From: Sulfitobacter sp. D7
GTDB taxonomy: Bacteria > Pseudomonadota > Alphaproteobacteria > Rhodobacterales > Rhodobacteraceae
DNA: 64,000 bases
Assembly: GCF_003611275.1 (NCBI RefSeq)
Contig: NZ_CP020694.1
Location: 3,001,001 to 3,065,000 of the forward strand
Direction: 5' to 3'
The position numbers and the translations under genes were made by a program. The stretch's first letter is position 1. Every line of letters begins with the position of its first letter. Shown here piece after piece: positions 15,731 through 26,158 of the stretch. Under the pieces are notes generated by a model. The model did no database searches, had not been told where the DNA came from, and saw nothing but the letters and a program-made list of their open reading frames with translations.

Positions 15731-16890
15731 TCAAACTCCTCCGTCACGTAGCGGACTTGGCTGGCATCAGATGTTTGATCGACCATTTTGGCATTCTGTT
15801 CTTCAGCGTTGCCATGGAGAAGGATTTCGAAGTTGATGTATATATTCGTGGTGTCGAGACTTTCATGCCCTAACCTCTCTCTAAGCTGCTCATAGTTTTC
15901 GTTCAAAGCGCGAAGCCTATTCGCAAGGTTAGTCGCGTAGGTATGTCTCAATCCGTGGAATGTCCGTGTCCGGCTATGCCGTATCCACATATCGAGATTG
16001 GGAGTGTTCGCATTCCCATTCAATAGTATGGCGTCCTTGCAAGACTTATAAATTTTTGACGGATATGACGTGCTTAATCTTATGTCGCGCGCCGACCCAA
16101 ACGCAATATCGCCCGACACATGAAAGGTATTAACATAGCGGAGGATATCCTTCGCCAAGGCAGTTGGGAAAGCAATCTTCCGTACCTTTCCGGAACCCCG
16201 CCCCTTACCAATGATTGCGTATAAAAATTCGTTTCTCTGGCTGCTTTCAGCTTTCTTCAGCTCACTCCTAATTCTTGGAATACTGAAGTTGTCGGGATCA
16301 ACGATTTCAGCGCCGCGGCAACCGGTCTCGTAGGCTACGCGAAGTATGAGTTCATCTCGCCTTCTTAGCCTCGCGTTCTTTTTAACAACGTAACCAGAGA
16401 GGGTTTCGAAGTCTTTATAGGAAAGGTATTTCGCGTAAAGGCCAAACGGATCGAGTGAATTCTTTGTTCCGGCCGCCAGATTCACTTCCTCTTGCAGACT
16501 ATGATTTATGTATTCCGATACCTCTATAGCCTTCTCAATGAACCCCAGATGCTCCATCGCCCTATAGAACTTTGCGATGAACCCGTGATAGTGTTCAACG
16601 GTAGTCGCTTCTAATCGCTTCTCTTGAAAGAGATGTTTGTCTAAGTATGCTTCGAGAAAGAACGCATCGACTTGGAGAGGCTCTATCCCTTTGCTTTTGG
16701 CAAAGTTCAGGAAATTTGCGACTTGGTGAGCCAGTTGATCATAGCCTCTCGGCTTCCGGTAGTATTCATTCATGAGCCAGATAGACGCAGGGAAGTAGGG
16801 TGCGAGCGTATCACCGTCTCGGATCATCTTGACGGTTCTCACCATGCCTTGGTGTTCGACTTCGCAAGTGACAACCTCAAATCCGCTCAT
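15727..16890 (-). CDS. Tyrosine recombinase/integrase (first of trio)
   Basis: This 387-residue integrase has an N-terminal SAM-like core-binding domain and a C-terminal catalytic domain. All catalytic residues are visible: Arg192 in TGCRGAEI, a Lys in the GKGRGSGK hairpin, HGLRH (His312, Arg315), His342 in LGHESLDTT and nucleophile Tyr351. It is the first gene of the leftward operon, next to the island end inside rarA, which is the classical place for an integrase. A GGAG-like site precedes the ATG at 16890. The next gene overlaps by 4 nt (ATGA). Confidence 0.93.
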   Translation of the reverse strand: MSGFEVVTCEVEHQGMVRTVKMIRDGDTLAPYFPASIWLMNEYYRKPRGYDQLAHQVANFLNFAKSKGIEPLQVDAFFLEAYLDKHLFQEKRLEATTVEHYHGFIAKFYRAMEHLGFIEKAIEVSEYINHSLQEEVNLAAGTKNSLDPFGLYAKYLSYKDFETLSGYVVKKNARLRRRDELILRVAYETGCRGAEIVDPDNFSIPRIRSELKKAESSQRNEFLYAIIGKGRGSGKVRKIAFPTALAKDILRYVNTFHVSGDIAFGSARDIRLSTSYPSKIYKSCKDAILLNGNANTPNLDMWIRHSRTRTFHGLRHTYATNLANRLRALNENYEQLRERLGHESLDTTNIYINFEILLHGNAEEQNAKMVDQTSDASQVRYVTEEFE

Positions 16891-17040
16891 ACTGCTCCTG
16901 ATGATGATCTGCAGGCTGTGGGCAGGTAGTTAATTCACCATTCAATATTACATTTTGCCGTAAAAATATACCCCGTCGTCGAAACGACCCTCAAAACGCT
17001 GGTTTGGGTATTTTTTTGCTTTGGTCTATAGAGTTAAATA
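16891..17040 (-). other. Right terminus of the island, with probable recombinase sites and operon promoter region
   Basis: This AT-rich stretch lies between the first recombinase gene and the break in host rarA at about 17040/17041. It holds an imperfect inverted repeat (core GTAAAAATATACCC in 16957-16974, and 17006-17019) flanking a 5-bp stem hairpin GTCGT-CGAA-ACGAC (16975-16988). Paired arms beside an insertion point are what a recombinase complex would bind. The promoter of the seven-gene operon must also lie here, but I cannot choose among several AT-rich boxes. Confidence 0.55.
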
Positions 17041-17799
17041 TGAAATCAGGTTGTAATGCGAATCCCCCGATTTGTCGTATTGCGCGGCCCGCCGCATGAG
17101 GCGTTTCGACAGCCCCGCCTGGTCGAGCGGCGCATCGCCTTTCCACGCCGTGACCTGCTCGATCAGGTTGAGCAGCGCCCGCCCGTCGCCATCGGCCATC
17201 TCTAAAAGCGCCTCGCGCGCCTCGGGCTGCAACGGCAGGGGCTTGCCCAACTCGCGCTCCGCCCGCTGCGCCAATCGCTCCAGATCGGTGAGCGGCAGGC
17301 GTTCCAGCACCAGCACCTGCGCGCGGGACAACACAGCGGCGTTCAATTCGAAACTCGGGTTCTCGGTGGTGGCACCGACCAGAAGGATCGTGCCATCCTC
17401 CATATGCGGCAAGAACCCATCTTGCTGCGCCTTGTTGAAACGGTGGATTTCGTCGACGAACAAAAGCGTCCCCTGCCCCTGCCGCCGCCGCATTTTGGCC
17501 GCGTCGAAAACCTTGCGCAGTTCCGGCACGCCCGAGAAAATCGCGCTGATCTGCACGAAATGCAGATCGGTTTCATCCGCCAGAAGCCGCGCGATGGTGG
17601 TCTTGCCCACGCCGGGCGGCCCCCAGAAGATCAGCGAAGACAGCGCGCCCGCGGCCAACATCACCGACAGCGGCGCATCGGGGCCAAGCACTTTTTCTTG
17701 CCCAATCACCTCGGACAGCGCGCGCGGCCGCAACCGATCCGCCAAGGGGCGGTGCCCGGCCTCTGCCGCTGGGTCGCCGTCACCAAATAGATCCGCCAC
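17026..17799 (-). pseudogene. rarA: Host rarA, truncated by the island insertion
   Basis: This is the 5' part of the native rarA. It starts at a GTG (VADLFGD) at 17799 with AGGGGGT upstream. It covers the AAA+ core with Walker A GPPGVGKT, DEIH and GATTENPSF, and stops matching RarA after HYNLIS at 17041. The frame then enters island DNA, adds YLTL and terminates at 17026, leaving 257 residues. The whole C-terminal tetramerisation domain is lost, so the product should not work normally. Its high-GC codons match the core genes beside it. The start codon lies one base past the stop of the htrA-type gene, so the two were one operon. Confidence 0.92.
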
Positions 17800-17800
17800 G

Positions 17801-19174
17801 CTACCCCCTGAACCGCAGAGCGACACGCCGGTCGCCGCGCTGAATAACCATCTGCATGCGCCGCACCTCGCCCGATAACAGGGCAACCAAGGTGCGGGTC
17901 TCAGCCACCTCTACCCCATTCACAGACAAGATCACATCACCGTCCCGGAGCCCGACGCGCGCGCCAAAGCGGCCGCCATCCATCACCACGACGCCGCTGC
18001 TCTCCAGCGGCAGGTTAAGCTCGGAAATTACCGCCGGATTGATCCGCGCGGCCCGCAACCCCGGCAAAAGGCTCCGCGCACCCAGCGTAACCTCGGCGCG
18101 GTCGGGTTCATCCGGCGCGGCGATCAGCGCCACGGTCATCTCTTGCGGCACCCCATCGCGCATCACGCCGATCCGCGCAGAATGGCCCAGACCGGCGACT
18201 GACATGCGGTAGATCATCTCGGACGGGGTATTCACCGCTTGGCCATCCACGCTGACGATAACATCCCCGACCCGCAGCCCCGCCGCGTTAAAAGGACTGG
18301 CGGCATGCAGCCCTGACACAATGATCCCCCCGGGCCGATCCAACCCCAAAGGCCCCGCCATATCTGCATCCACCGGCTGACCCGCCAATCCCGCCCAAGG
18401 CCGGTTGAACACCGCCTCCCCTGCGCGCGCCTGTTCGACAAAGGCCGCGACCAGATCGGCGGGGATGGCAAAGCCGATGCCGTTGCTGCCGCCTGAGCGG
18501 GTCAGGATCGAGGTGTTCACTCCAATCAGCCGCCCCTGCATGTCGATCAGCGCGCCTCCGGAGTTGCCGGGGTTAATCGGCGCATCGGTCTGAATGAAAT
18601 AACCTTGCCCGCCATTATTCGCCGCGCCGGACCGGGCGAGGCCCGAGACGATGCCGCTCGAAACGGTCTGGCCCACACCGAAAGGGTTGCCGATAGCCAA
18701 GGTAAGTTCGCCCACCTCGACCGCATCACTGTCGCGCAATTCAAGGAACGGCAGGTCTTCTGCACCCTCCAGTTTGAGAATCGCCAGATCGCTGTCAGCA
18801 TCCCCCAAAAGCACATGGGCGTTGAATTCGCGGCGGTCGTTCAGCACCACGCGAATATCGGTCGCGGTGCCGACGACATGGTAGTTGGACACGACAATGC
18901 CATCCGCCGAAAGAATCACCCCTGAACCAAGTGAGTTCTGCACCCGGGGCCGTTCTGAAAAAGGATCACGGAAAAACCGCTCAAAAAACGGATCGCGTTG
19001 AAGCGGTGTGCGCTGCGGCTCGGTCATAATGCGGGCGTAGATGTTGACCACAGCGGGCGTGGCTTGTTTGACCAGCGGCACGAAACTTAGCTGCATCTGG
19101 GCGGCGGAACTGGGCACCTGCTGCGCGGCCAGAGGGGCGGCAAGCAGCATTAGGATCATCGCGAAATATCTCAT
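17801..19174 (-). CDS. HtrA/Deg-family periplasmic serine protease
   Basis: This 457-residue secreted protease degrades or refolds damaged envelope proteins. A short signal peptide (residues 1-17, ending LAAQ) is followed by a trypsin-like domain with the triad His99 (SNYHVVG), Asp129 (DSDLAIL) and Ser205 (GNSGG). Two PDZ domains follow, at about 265-350 and 370-455, the usual DegP/DegQ layout. I chose the ATG at 19174 because it starts the signal peptide and has GAGGG upstream; the frame opens earlier without similarity. It follows the ribosomal operon terminator and precedes rarA directly. Confidence 0.93.
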   Translation of the reverse strand: MRYFAMILMLLAAPLAAQQVPSSAAQMQLSFVPLVKQATPAVVNIYARIMTEPQRTPLQRDPFFERFFRDPFSERPRVQNSLGSGVILSADGIVVSNYHVVGTATDIRVVLNDRREFNAHVLLGDADSDLAILKLEGAEDLPFLELRDSDAVEVGELTLAIGNPFGVGQTVSSGIVSGLARSGAANNGGQGYFIQTDAPINPGNSGGALIDMQGRLIGVNTSILTRSGGSNGIGFAIPADLVAAFVEQARAGEAVFNRPWAGLAGQPVDADMAGPLGLDRPGGIIVSGLHAASPFNAAGLRVGDVIVSVDGQAVNTPSEMIYRMSVAGLGHSARIGVMRDGVPQEMTVALIAAPDEPDRAEVTLGARSLLPGLRAARINPAVISELNLPLESSGVVVMDGGRFGARVGLRDGDVILSVNGVEVAETRTLVALLSGEVRRMQMVIQRGDRRVALRFRG

Positions 19175-19250
19175 GCCCTCAGATATGCGCAGTCGGTTTG
19201 GCTGCTGCAACTCCCATTTGGAAGAAGCCTGAAATATCCCTGCCCCAACG

Positions 19251-19277
19251 AAAAAGCCCCGCCAAATGGCAGGGCTT
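19251..19277 (-). terminator. Rho-independent terminator after rplQ
   Basis: On the minus strand AGCCCTGCC, the loop ATTT and GGCGGGGCT form a 9-bp stem with one G-U pair, followed by TTTTTC. It lies 24 nt beyond the rplQ stop and closes the rpsM-rpsK-rpoA-rplQ unit. Confidence 0.8.
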
Positions 19278-19300
19278 TCCATTCCGCAATCTGCGAAATC

Positions 19301-19717
19301 TTATTCTGCGGCGTCTTCTTCGGCCAGACGCGCTTTGTCTGCGGCGCCTTTGGCGTCGCGGTCGCGGTCGACGAATTCGATGATCGCCATCGGCGCCATG
19401 TCACCATAGCGGAAGCCAGCTTTCAGAACGCGGACGTAACCACCTTGGCGGTCTTTGTAGCGCGGGCCGAGGATGTCGAACAGTTTCGCGACATACTGGT
19501 CTTCTTTCAGCTTGGCGGCGGCCTGACGGCGGGCGTGCAGATCGCCACGTTTGGCCAGCGTGATCATCTTTTCGATGATCGGCTTCAGTTCCTTGGCTTT
19601 CGGCAAGGTTGTTTTGATTTGCTCATGCTCGATGAGCGAGCCTGCCATGTTCGAGAACAGCGCCTTGCGGTGTTCATGTGTACGGTTCAGGCGGCGGTAT
19701 CCACGTGCGTGACGCAT
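19301..19717 (-). CDS. rplQ: 50S ribosomal protein L17
   Basis: L17 lines the 23S rRNA near the peptide exit on the large subunit. The 138-residue protein starts [12 protein letters not shown] and contains the conserved [16 protein letters not shown], with the usual Ala/Glu/Asp-rich tail of this group. It is the last gene of the alpha operon, after rpoA. The 163-nt gap before it holds a tandem hairpin repeat. Confidence 0.97.
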   Translation of the reverse strand: MRHARGYRRLNRTHEHRKALFSNMAGSLIEHEQIKTTLPKAKELKPIIEKMITLAKRGDLHARRQAAAKLKEDQYVAKLFDILGPRYKDRQGGYVRVLKAGFRYGDMAPMAIIEFVDRDRDAKGAADKARLAEEDAAE

Positions 19718-19822
19718 TGTCTTACTCCAATCGTGATGCCCTCTACGGGCGGTTTTGCTTTGTCTGGCCCGCGATGCGTGTCAGGGGCTCTCCTTGGGGC
19801 GTGCGCCCGGTCGTAACGGTGC

Positions 19823-19870
19823 CCGATTTCTTTTGAAGAAATCGGCCCGGAAACTTTAAAAGTTTCCGGG
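19823..19870. repeat. Tandem double-hairpin repeat (copy 1) between rpoA and rplQ
   Basis: Two perfect hairpins abut. The first (19823-19845) has a 10-bp stem with loop TTG and core TTCTTTTGAAGAA. The second (19846-19870) is a 12-bp palindromic stem with a one-base centre, core AACTTTAAAAGTT. A second copy with the same architecture and the same core in hairpin one lies between rpoC and rpoB (52065-52111). It looks like a dispersed intergenic repeat. Confidence 0.75.
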
Positions 19871-19880
19871 TCCGTGTCTC

Positions 19881-20897
19881 TTAGAACGAATCCTCGAACT
19901 TCTTGGCGAGGTCTTCGATGTTTTCTGGCGGCCAGTCTTCGACATCCATGCCAAGGTGCAGGCCCATGCCCGACAGCACTTCCTTGATCTCGTTCAAGGA
20001 CTTGCGGCCAAAGTTCGGCGTGCGCAGCATTTCGGCTTCGGTCTTCTGGATCAGATCGCCGATATAGACGATGTTGTCGTTCTTCAGGCAGTTTGCCGAA
20101 CGTACGGACAGTTCCAACTCGTCGACTTTCTTGAGCAACAGCGGGTTGAACTCAAGACCATCGTCGTCGTCCTGACGGGACGCCGATTCCGGCTCGTCAA
20201 AGTTGACGAAGATGCCCAGCTGGTCCTGCAGGATGCGCGCGGCAAAGGCCACGGCGTCATCCGGCGTGATGGACCCGTCTGTTTCCACTTTCATGGTCAG
20301 CTTGTCATAGTCCAGCACCTGCCCCTCACGGGTGGGCTGCACGTCATAGGAAACCTTCTTGACCGGCGAATAGATCGCGTCGATCGGGATCAGACCGATG
20401 GGCGCATCCTCAGGCTTGTTCTTGTCGGCAGAGACATAGCCCTTGCCGGTGTTGACGGTCAGCTCCATGTAGACATCTGCACCATCGTCGAGGTGGCAGA
20501 TCACATGCTCGCGGTTCAGAATCTCGATACCGGCGGATTCGGAGATGTCACCGGCGGTCACAACGCCCGGACCTTTGGCAGAGATCGACAGGCGCTTGGG
20601 GCCTTCGACTTCCATGCGCAGGCTGACGCCTTTGAGGTTCAGGATGATGTCGGTCACGTCTTCGCGCACACCGGCCACGGAGGAAAACTCGTGCAGCACG
20701 TTGTCGATCTGCACAGATGTGATCGCCGCGCCCTGCAGCGAAGACATCAGCACGCGGCGCAGCGCGTTGCCGAGGGTCAGGCCAAAGCCCCGTTCCAGCG
20801 GTTCGGCCATGACGGTCGCCTGACGTGCGGGGTCGTTGCCCGGCTTGACGTCAAGCTGTTGCGGCTTGATCAATTCAGCCCAATTCTTGTGGATCAT
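19881..20897 (-). CDS. rpoA: RNA polymerase alpha subunit
   Basis: Alpha dimerises to start RNA polymerase assembly, and its C-terminal domain contacts UP elements and activators. The protein has 338 residues. The N-terminal domain includes the conserved [18 protein letters not shown], and the C-terminal domain (about 250-338) has [13 protein letters not shown] and the helix-hairpin-helix LNEIKEVL. I chose the ATG at 20897 ([12 protein letters not shown]), the normal alphaproteobacterial start, although the frame opens 27 codons earlier. Confidence 0.98.
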   Translation of the reverse strand: MIHKNWAELIKPQQLDVKPGNDPARQATVMAEPLERGFGLTLGNALRRVLMSSLQGAAITSVQIDNVLHEFSSVAGVREDVTDIILNLKGVSLRMEVEGPKRLSISAKGPGVVTAGDISESAGIEILNREHVICHLDDGADVYMELTVNTGKGYVSADKNKPEDAPIGLIPIDAIYSPVKKVSYDVQPTREGQVLDYDKLTMKVETDGSITPDDAVAFAARILQDQLGIFVNFDEPESASRQDDDDGLEFNPLLLKKVDELELSVRSANCLKNDNIVYIGDLIQKTEAEMLRTPNFGRKSLNEIKEVLSGMGLHLGMDVEDWPPENIEDLAKKFEDSF

Positions 20898-21011
20898 GCG
20901 TCCCTCCATCCTTGTTTGTGCCTCATGTCCAAATGACACAAACGCTCGAGGTTTCTGAAAAGCGGTATGGGGCCGCACGCAAGGCGCGACCCCATGTAAA
21001 ACAGTCCCGGC

Positions 21012-21401
21012 TTAAACGCGGCGGCGTTTGGGCGGGCGGCAGCCGTTGTGGGCCATCGGGGTCACATCACGGATCGAAGTGATGTTGAAACCGGCAGCCG
21101 CCAAAGCGCGGAGTGCGGATTCACGACCCGAACCGGGGCCCTGAACTTCGACTTCCAGCGTCTTGACACCGTGATCCTGCGCCTTGCGGCCAGCATCTTC
21201 TGCGGCCATCTGAGCGGCATAGGGTGTCGATTTACGTGACCCTTTGAAGCCCATGGTGCCAGCGGAGGACCAGGAAATTGCGTTGCCTTGAACATCCGAG
21301 ATCAGGATCTTGGTGTTGTTAAAGCTCGAGTTCACATGCGCCACGCCTGCGGCGATGTTCTTGGAGACCTTACGCTTGGTCTTTGTCTTATCGCGTGCCA
21401 T
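21012..21401 (-). CDS. rpsK: 30S ribosomal protein S11
   Basis: S11 sits on the small-subunit platform next to the mRNA exit. The protein has 129 residues, with the conserved [26 protein letters not shown] and the C-terminal [15 protein letters not shown]. It lies 15 nt after rpsM and is followed by rpoA, the standard alpha operon order. Confidence 0.98.
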   Translation of the reverse strand: MARDKTKTKRKVSKNIAAGVAHVNSSFNNTKILISDVQGNAISWSSAGTMGFKGSRKSTPYAAQMAAEDAGRKAQDHGVKTLEVEVQGPGSGRESALRALAAAGFNITSIRDVTPMAHNGCRPPKRRRV

Positions 21402-21416
21402 TGATCAGACCCTCCC

Positions 21417-21785
21417 TTATTTCTTCTTGCCAGCAATGGCCTTAGCGGGGCCTTTGCGGGTGCGAGCATTGGTGTGGGTACGCTGACCACGGACGGGCAG
21501 GTTACGACGGTGGCGCAGGCCACGGTAGCAACCAAGGTCCATCAGACGCTTGATGTTCATCTGCGTATCACGACGCAGGTCGCCTTCGACGGTGTAGTTG
21601 GCGTCGATGTGCTCACGCACGGCCAGAACTTCGGCGTCGGACAGTTCGTTAACGCGACGGGTCGCGTCGATGCCAACGGCTTCGCAGATGGCTTTGGCGG
21701 AGGAGGTGCCAATACCGGTGATATAGGTGAGGGCGATTGGAACCCGCTTTGCAGTCGGGATGTTTACGCCGGCAATACGTGCCAC
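21417..21785 (-). CDS. rpsM: 30S ribosomal protein S13
   Basis: S13 lies in the small-subunit head and contacts the P-site tRNA and the B1 bridge. The start is a GTG ([15 protein letters not shown]) at 21785 with AAGGA upstream, giving 122 residues. An in-frame ATG at 21863 would add a tail with no similarity. The C-terminal tail [21 protein letters not shown] is typical. It is the first gene of the alpha unit behind the promoter at 21942-21970. Confidence 0.97.
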   Translation of the reverse strand: MARIAGVNIPTAKRVPIALTYITGIGTSSAKAICEAVGIDATRRVNELSDAEVLAVREHIDANYTVEGDLRRDTQMNIKRLMDLGCYRGLRHRRNLPVRGQRTHTNARTRKGPAKAIAGKKK

Positions 21786-21941
21786 GTTAGCTATTCCTTT
21801 TCGTTGCGGGTCCGTCGTTCCAGACCCTTTTTTCACAACACAAGCCCGAGGCGTTTGGGCCATCGGGCTGAGGCTGATCAGGTGATCTTACGGGGCTGGG
21901 CGGAACCCTTGCCGCAATTTGATTCTCTTGCGAGATAGGGG

Positions 21942-21970
21942 TGACTATGAGGTTTTGCGCAGGGCGTCAA
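21942..21970 (-). promoter_or_regulatory. Promoter for rpsM-rpsK-rpoA-rplQ
   Basis: Minus strand: -35 TTGACG (21965-21970), a 17-bp spacer, and -10 TAGTCA (21942-21947). It lies in the 261-nt gap between adk and rpsM, about 155 nt before the GTG start, leaving a leader that could bind a regulatory ribosomal protein. Confidence 0.6.
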
Positions 21971-22046
21971 GCCTTGCACAAAACTCCCGTAGGATCGGCG
22001 GCGCGGAGCGAAAGGCAGCGTCGCCCCTGCCCCCACCGCCGGGAAA

Positions 22047-22690
22047 TCACTTGTCGAGAATCTGCGCGATGGCGCCGCGGACTTCTTCGATCTGACCCAG
22101 ACCCTTCACACCGCTGAGCATCTCTTTGGCGTAGTAATAGCCGATCAGCGGAGAGGTCTGTTTGTAGTAGGCCATCAGACGGGTTTTGAGGCTTTCCTCA
22201 TTGTCGTCCGCGCGGCGCTTGAACTCGGTCCCGCCGCAGTTGCTGCATTTCCCATCTTCGGGGATCGGCTTGGTCAGGTCGTTGTAAACCTCGCCGCAGG
22301 ACGCACAGGTCGAGCGTGCGGTGATGCGGGCGACCAGTGCCTCATCGTCGACCTTCATCTCGATCACGGCGTCGAGGGTCTGGCCCTCTTGCTGCATCAA
22401 ATCGGCCAGCGCGTCGGCCTGCGCCAGCGTGCGGGGGAAACCGTCAAAAATAAAGCCGCCATGCTCGGCTTTGTCGGTAAGCTTTTCGCGGATCAGGCCG
22501 ATGACGATCTCATCGGTGACCAGCGCGCCGCGGTCCATGACATCGGCCACGATCTTGCCCATCTCCGTGCCGCTGTCCTTGGCTTCACGCAGCATGTCGC
22601 CGGTGGAGAGCTGAACCATGTTGCGAGTCTCGACCAGATGACGTGCCTGGGTGCCTTTGCCTGCGCCCGGAGGCCCGAGTAGGATAATAT

Positions 22691-22694
<4 letters not shown>
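22047..22694 (-). CDS. adk: Adenylate kinase, zinc-binding lid type
   Basis: It interconverts ATP + AMP and 2 ADP in the cytoplasm. The protein has 215 residues. The P-loop is [10 protein letters not shown] (7-16), with the AMP-binding [11 protein letters not shown]. The lid contains four cysteines (CASC and CSNC, residues about 130-153) that should bind zinc, a trait of the long adenylate kinases. Its ATG overlaps the secY stop by 4 nt (ATGA), so it is translationally coupled to secY. Confidence 0.98.
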
Positions 22695-24073
<1,379 letters not shown>

Positions 24074-24192
24074 GAGGGGTCTCTTCTTTTGTTGCGAAAA
24101 CGCCGCCCGGGCCGTTTTCCGGCGGGCGGCGTTCGGGAAAACTTGAGGATATGTAAGCGGCTGGCGCGCCGCTCACAAGCCTTAAGGCCGCT

Positions 24193-24675
24193 TTACTCGG
24201 ATGCCTCGGCCGCCTTGGGGGCGGTCACGGTCACCTTGCCGCCTGCCTTCTCGACCGCCTCGATGGCGGACTTGGAGGCGCCAGCGACGTTCAGGTCGAT
24301 CTTGGAGGTGATGTCACCCTTGGCCAGAACGCGGATACCGTCCAGCTCACGACGGACCAGACCGGACGCGATCAGGGCGGCACCGTCGATGGTGTTGCCG
24401 GCGTCGAGCTTCTTGGCGTCGATGAATTTCTGGATCAGGCCCAGGTTCACGACAGCGAAAGACTTGCGGTTCGGCTTGTTGAAGCCACGCTTGGGCAGAC
24501 GCTGGTAGATTGGCATCTGGCCGCCTTCGTAGCCGTTGATGCTGACACCGGAACGGGATTTTTGACCCTTGATACCACGGCCACCCATTTTACCCTTGCC
24601 GGAGCCGGGGCCACGGCCAACGCGCATACGCTTCTTGGTTGCGCCTTCGTTGTCGGAAAGTTCGTGCAGTTTCAT
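24193..24675 (-). CDS. rplO: 50S ribosomal protein L15
   Basis: L15 is a late-assembly large-subunit protein. The protein has 160 residues from the ATG at 24675 ([16 protein letters not shown]), with the Gly/Lys-rich extended N-terminal part [23 protein letters not shown] site lies upstream. Unusually it is separated from rpmD by 635 nt, has its own promoter (24771-24799), and is transcribed with secY and adk. Confidence 0.97.
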   Translation of the reverse strand: MKLHELSDNEGATKKRMRVGRGPGSGKGKMGGRGIKGQKSRSGVSINGYEGGQMPIYQRLPKRGFNKPNRKSFAVVNLGLIQKFIDAKKLDAGNTIDGAALIASGLVRRELDGIRVLAKGDITSKIDLNVAGASKSAIEAVEKAGGKVTVTAPKAAEASE

Positions 24676-24770
24676 GTCGCTTCTCCTTTTGCCGGAAATG
24701 GCCCCCAGCGACGGGAGTGGCCAAACGCGGCGTTGCGATTCCATTGCGACCCAACACGGGCCACCGGGGG

Positions 24771-24799
24771 CGTATAGGGGATGGCGGGAGGCGTGACAA
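24771..24799 (-). promoter_or_regulatory. Promoter for rplO-secY-adk
   Basis: Minus strand: -35 TTGTCA (24794-24799), a 17-bp spacer, and -10 TATACG (24771-24776), about 95 nt before rplO. The -10 is identical to that of the rpsL promoter at 45180. A terminator after rpmD means rplO needs this promoter. Confidence 0.75.
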
Positions 24800-24857
24800 G
24801 GGGGTGGGTAAACGCAGGTAGGTCGTCATCCTCCCCCTACCTGCGCAATCCGTTTGC

Positions 24858-25043
24858 TTAATGGCAGTGGTATGGCTCTGACCCAGCATGGCAGCATTGA
24901 CCGGGCGGTGAAGATTTCCGGCATCCGCCGCCATGCGAAGGAACTTCGGAGGTATAGGGTGTGGCTCTTTGCGTGTGAGCTGACGCGAAGGATGGCATGC
25001 CGAACGTCGCAATAATGAGTACAAAAACTGAAAAGGCTTTCAT
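24858..25043 (-). CDS. Small secreted Cys/His-rich protein
   Basis: This 61-residue protein has a signal peptide (about 1-22, ending FASA). The short mature part ends in a Cys/His cluster: GGGCRKSSPPGQCCHAG, then YHCH. Four Cys and two or three His in 25 residues suggest metal binding or disulfides in the periplasm. I have seen similar tails on short alphaproteobacterial proteins but know no function. It sits alone between the rpmD terminator and the rplO promoter, in AT-richer DNA, with a plausible promoter at 25100-25128. Confidence 0.65.
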   Translation of the reverse strand: MKAFSVFVLIIATFGMPSFASAHTQRATPYTSEVPSHGGGCRKSSPPGQCCHAGSEPYHCH

Positions 25044-25099
25044 CGTTTATCCAATACGTTAACGCCCCCGCAAAAATCTACGAGGCCACTCAACGGTAA

Positions 25100-25128
25100 A
25101 TGTTAACTAAATATTAACAAGTGTACAA
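25100..25128 (-). promoter_or_regulatory. Possible promoter for the small Cys/His-rich protein
   Basis: Minus strand: -35 TTGTAC (25123-25128), a 17-bp AT-rich spacer, and -10 TAACAT (25100-25105), about 57 nt before the ATG at 25043. The stretch is far more AT-rich than the core genes around it. Confidence 0.45.
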
Positions 25129-25241
25129 AATCCCGTTGTTACGGCAGCAGTGATAGCCTCATGGTTCCGTAAGACGCGATGAAGGCGTCCAACATCACTC
25201 CGACACATCGGTCCGGAACAGTACGTGAAGCCGCAAATAGC

Positions 25242-25273
25242 AAAACGCCCCGCAGTTCCCTGCGAGGCGTTTT
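25242..25273 (-). terminator. Terminator after rpmD
   Basis: AAAACGCCTCGCAG and CTGCGGGGCGTTTT (minus strand) form a 14-bp stem with a short loop, one G-U pair and a T tail. It lies 38 nt beyond the rpmD stop and splits the spc operon before rplO. The A/T-flanked stem could also stop rightward transcription. Confidence 0.85.
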
Positions 25274-25310
25274 CGTAGAGTGGTCCCCCACCCTACCGCT
25301 GAACCAAAGT

Positions 25311-25499
25311 TCAGCCTTTCTCTTCGACGATCTCAACCATATGCGAGACCTTGTTGATCATGCCGCGGACGGAAGGTGTATCTTCCAGCTCACGGGTACG
25401 ACCCATTTTGTTCAGACCCAGGCCAACCAAAGTTGCCTTTTGCTTGGCGGGGCGGCGGATCGGCGAGCCGACCTGCTTGATTACGAGTGTCTTGGCCAT
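25311..25499 (-). CDS. rpmD: 50S ribosomal protein L30
   Basis: L30 is a small large-subunit protein. It has 62 residues, with the typical start [17 protein letters not shown] and the [20 protein letters not shown] motif. It begins 3 nt after rpsE and is followed by a terminator, not by rplO as in most bacteria. Confidence 0.97.
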   Translation of the reverse strand: MAKTLVIKQVGSPIRRPAKQKATLVGLGLNKMGRTRELEDTPSVRGMINKVSHMVEIVEEKG

Positions 25500-25501
25500 G
25501 C

Positions 25502-26083
25502 TTATGCCTCCTCAGCCACTTGTGCGGAGGACTCTACGTTGTCTTCACGCTTGGGCAGAATGTCAGCCACTTTCTTGCCGCGACGCTGCGCGACGGAACG
25601 GGGCGATTGCTCTTTCTTCAGACCGTCCAGAGTGGCGCGGATCATGTTGTAGGGGTTCTGCGAACCAACCGATTTGGACACAACGTCTTTCACGCCCAGC
25701 ATCTCGAACACGGCACGCATCGGACCACCGGCGATGATACCGGTACCTTCAGGTGCTGTACGCATGATAACGCGGCCTGCGCCGTGGCGACCATGCATGT
25801 CGTGGTGCAGGGTGCGGCCTTCGCGCAGTTGAACGCGGATCATCTGACGCTTGGCTTGCTCAGTCGCCTTGCGGATGGCCTCGGGTACTTCTTTCGCTTT
25901 ACCCTTACCAAAGCCGACGCGGCCTTTCTGATCGCCCACGACTACAAGTGCGGCAAAGCCGAAACGCTTACCACCCTTAACGGTCTTGGACACGCGGTTG
26001 ATCGCGACCAGACGGTCAGCGAATTCCGGGGTCTCGTCGCGCTGGTTGCGGCGGTTGCCCCCACGGTTGTCATCTCTTGCCAT
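25502..26083 (-). CDS. rpsE: 30S ribosomal protein S5
   Basis: S5 helps decoding accuracy and mRNA unwinding on the small subunit. The protein has 193 residues, with the S5 double-stranded RNA-binding domain [19 protein letters not shown] and the C-terminal [17 protein letters not shown]. The 168-nt gap before it carries three consecutive strong hairpins, which is unusual within this operon. Confidence 0.98.
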   Translation of the reverse strand: MARDDNRGGNRRNQRDETPEFADRLVAINRVSKTVKGGKRFGFAALVVVGDQKGRVGFGKGKAKEVPEAIRKATEQAKRQMIRVQLREGRTLHHDMHGRHGAGRVIMRTAPEGTGIIAGGPMRAVFEMLGVKDVVSKSVGSQNPYNMIRATLDGLKKEQSPRSVAQRRGKKVADILPKREDNVESSAQVAEEA

Positions 26084-26158
26084 CTGGCATCTTCCTTTTT
26101 CTGTGGCCCTGAGGCCCTTAGGATCAATCCTGGTGAGCCCTTGGCCCCCGGATCATCG

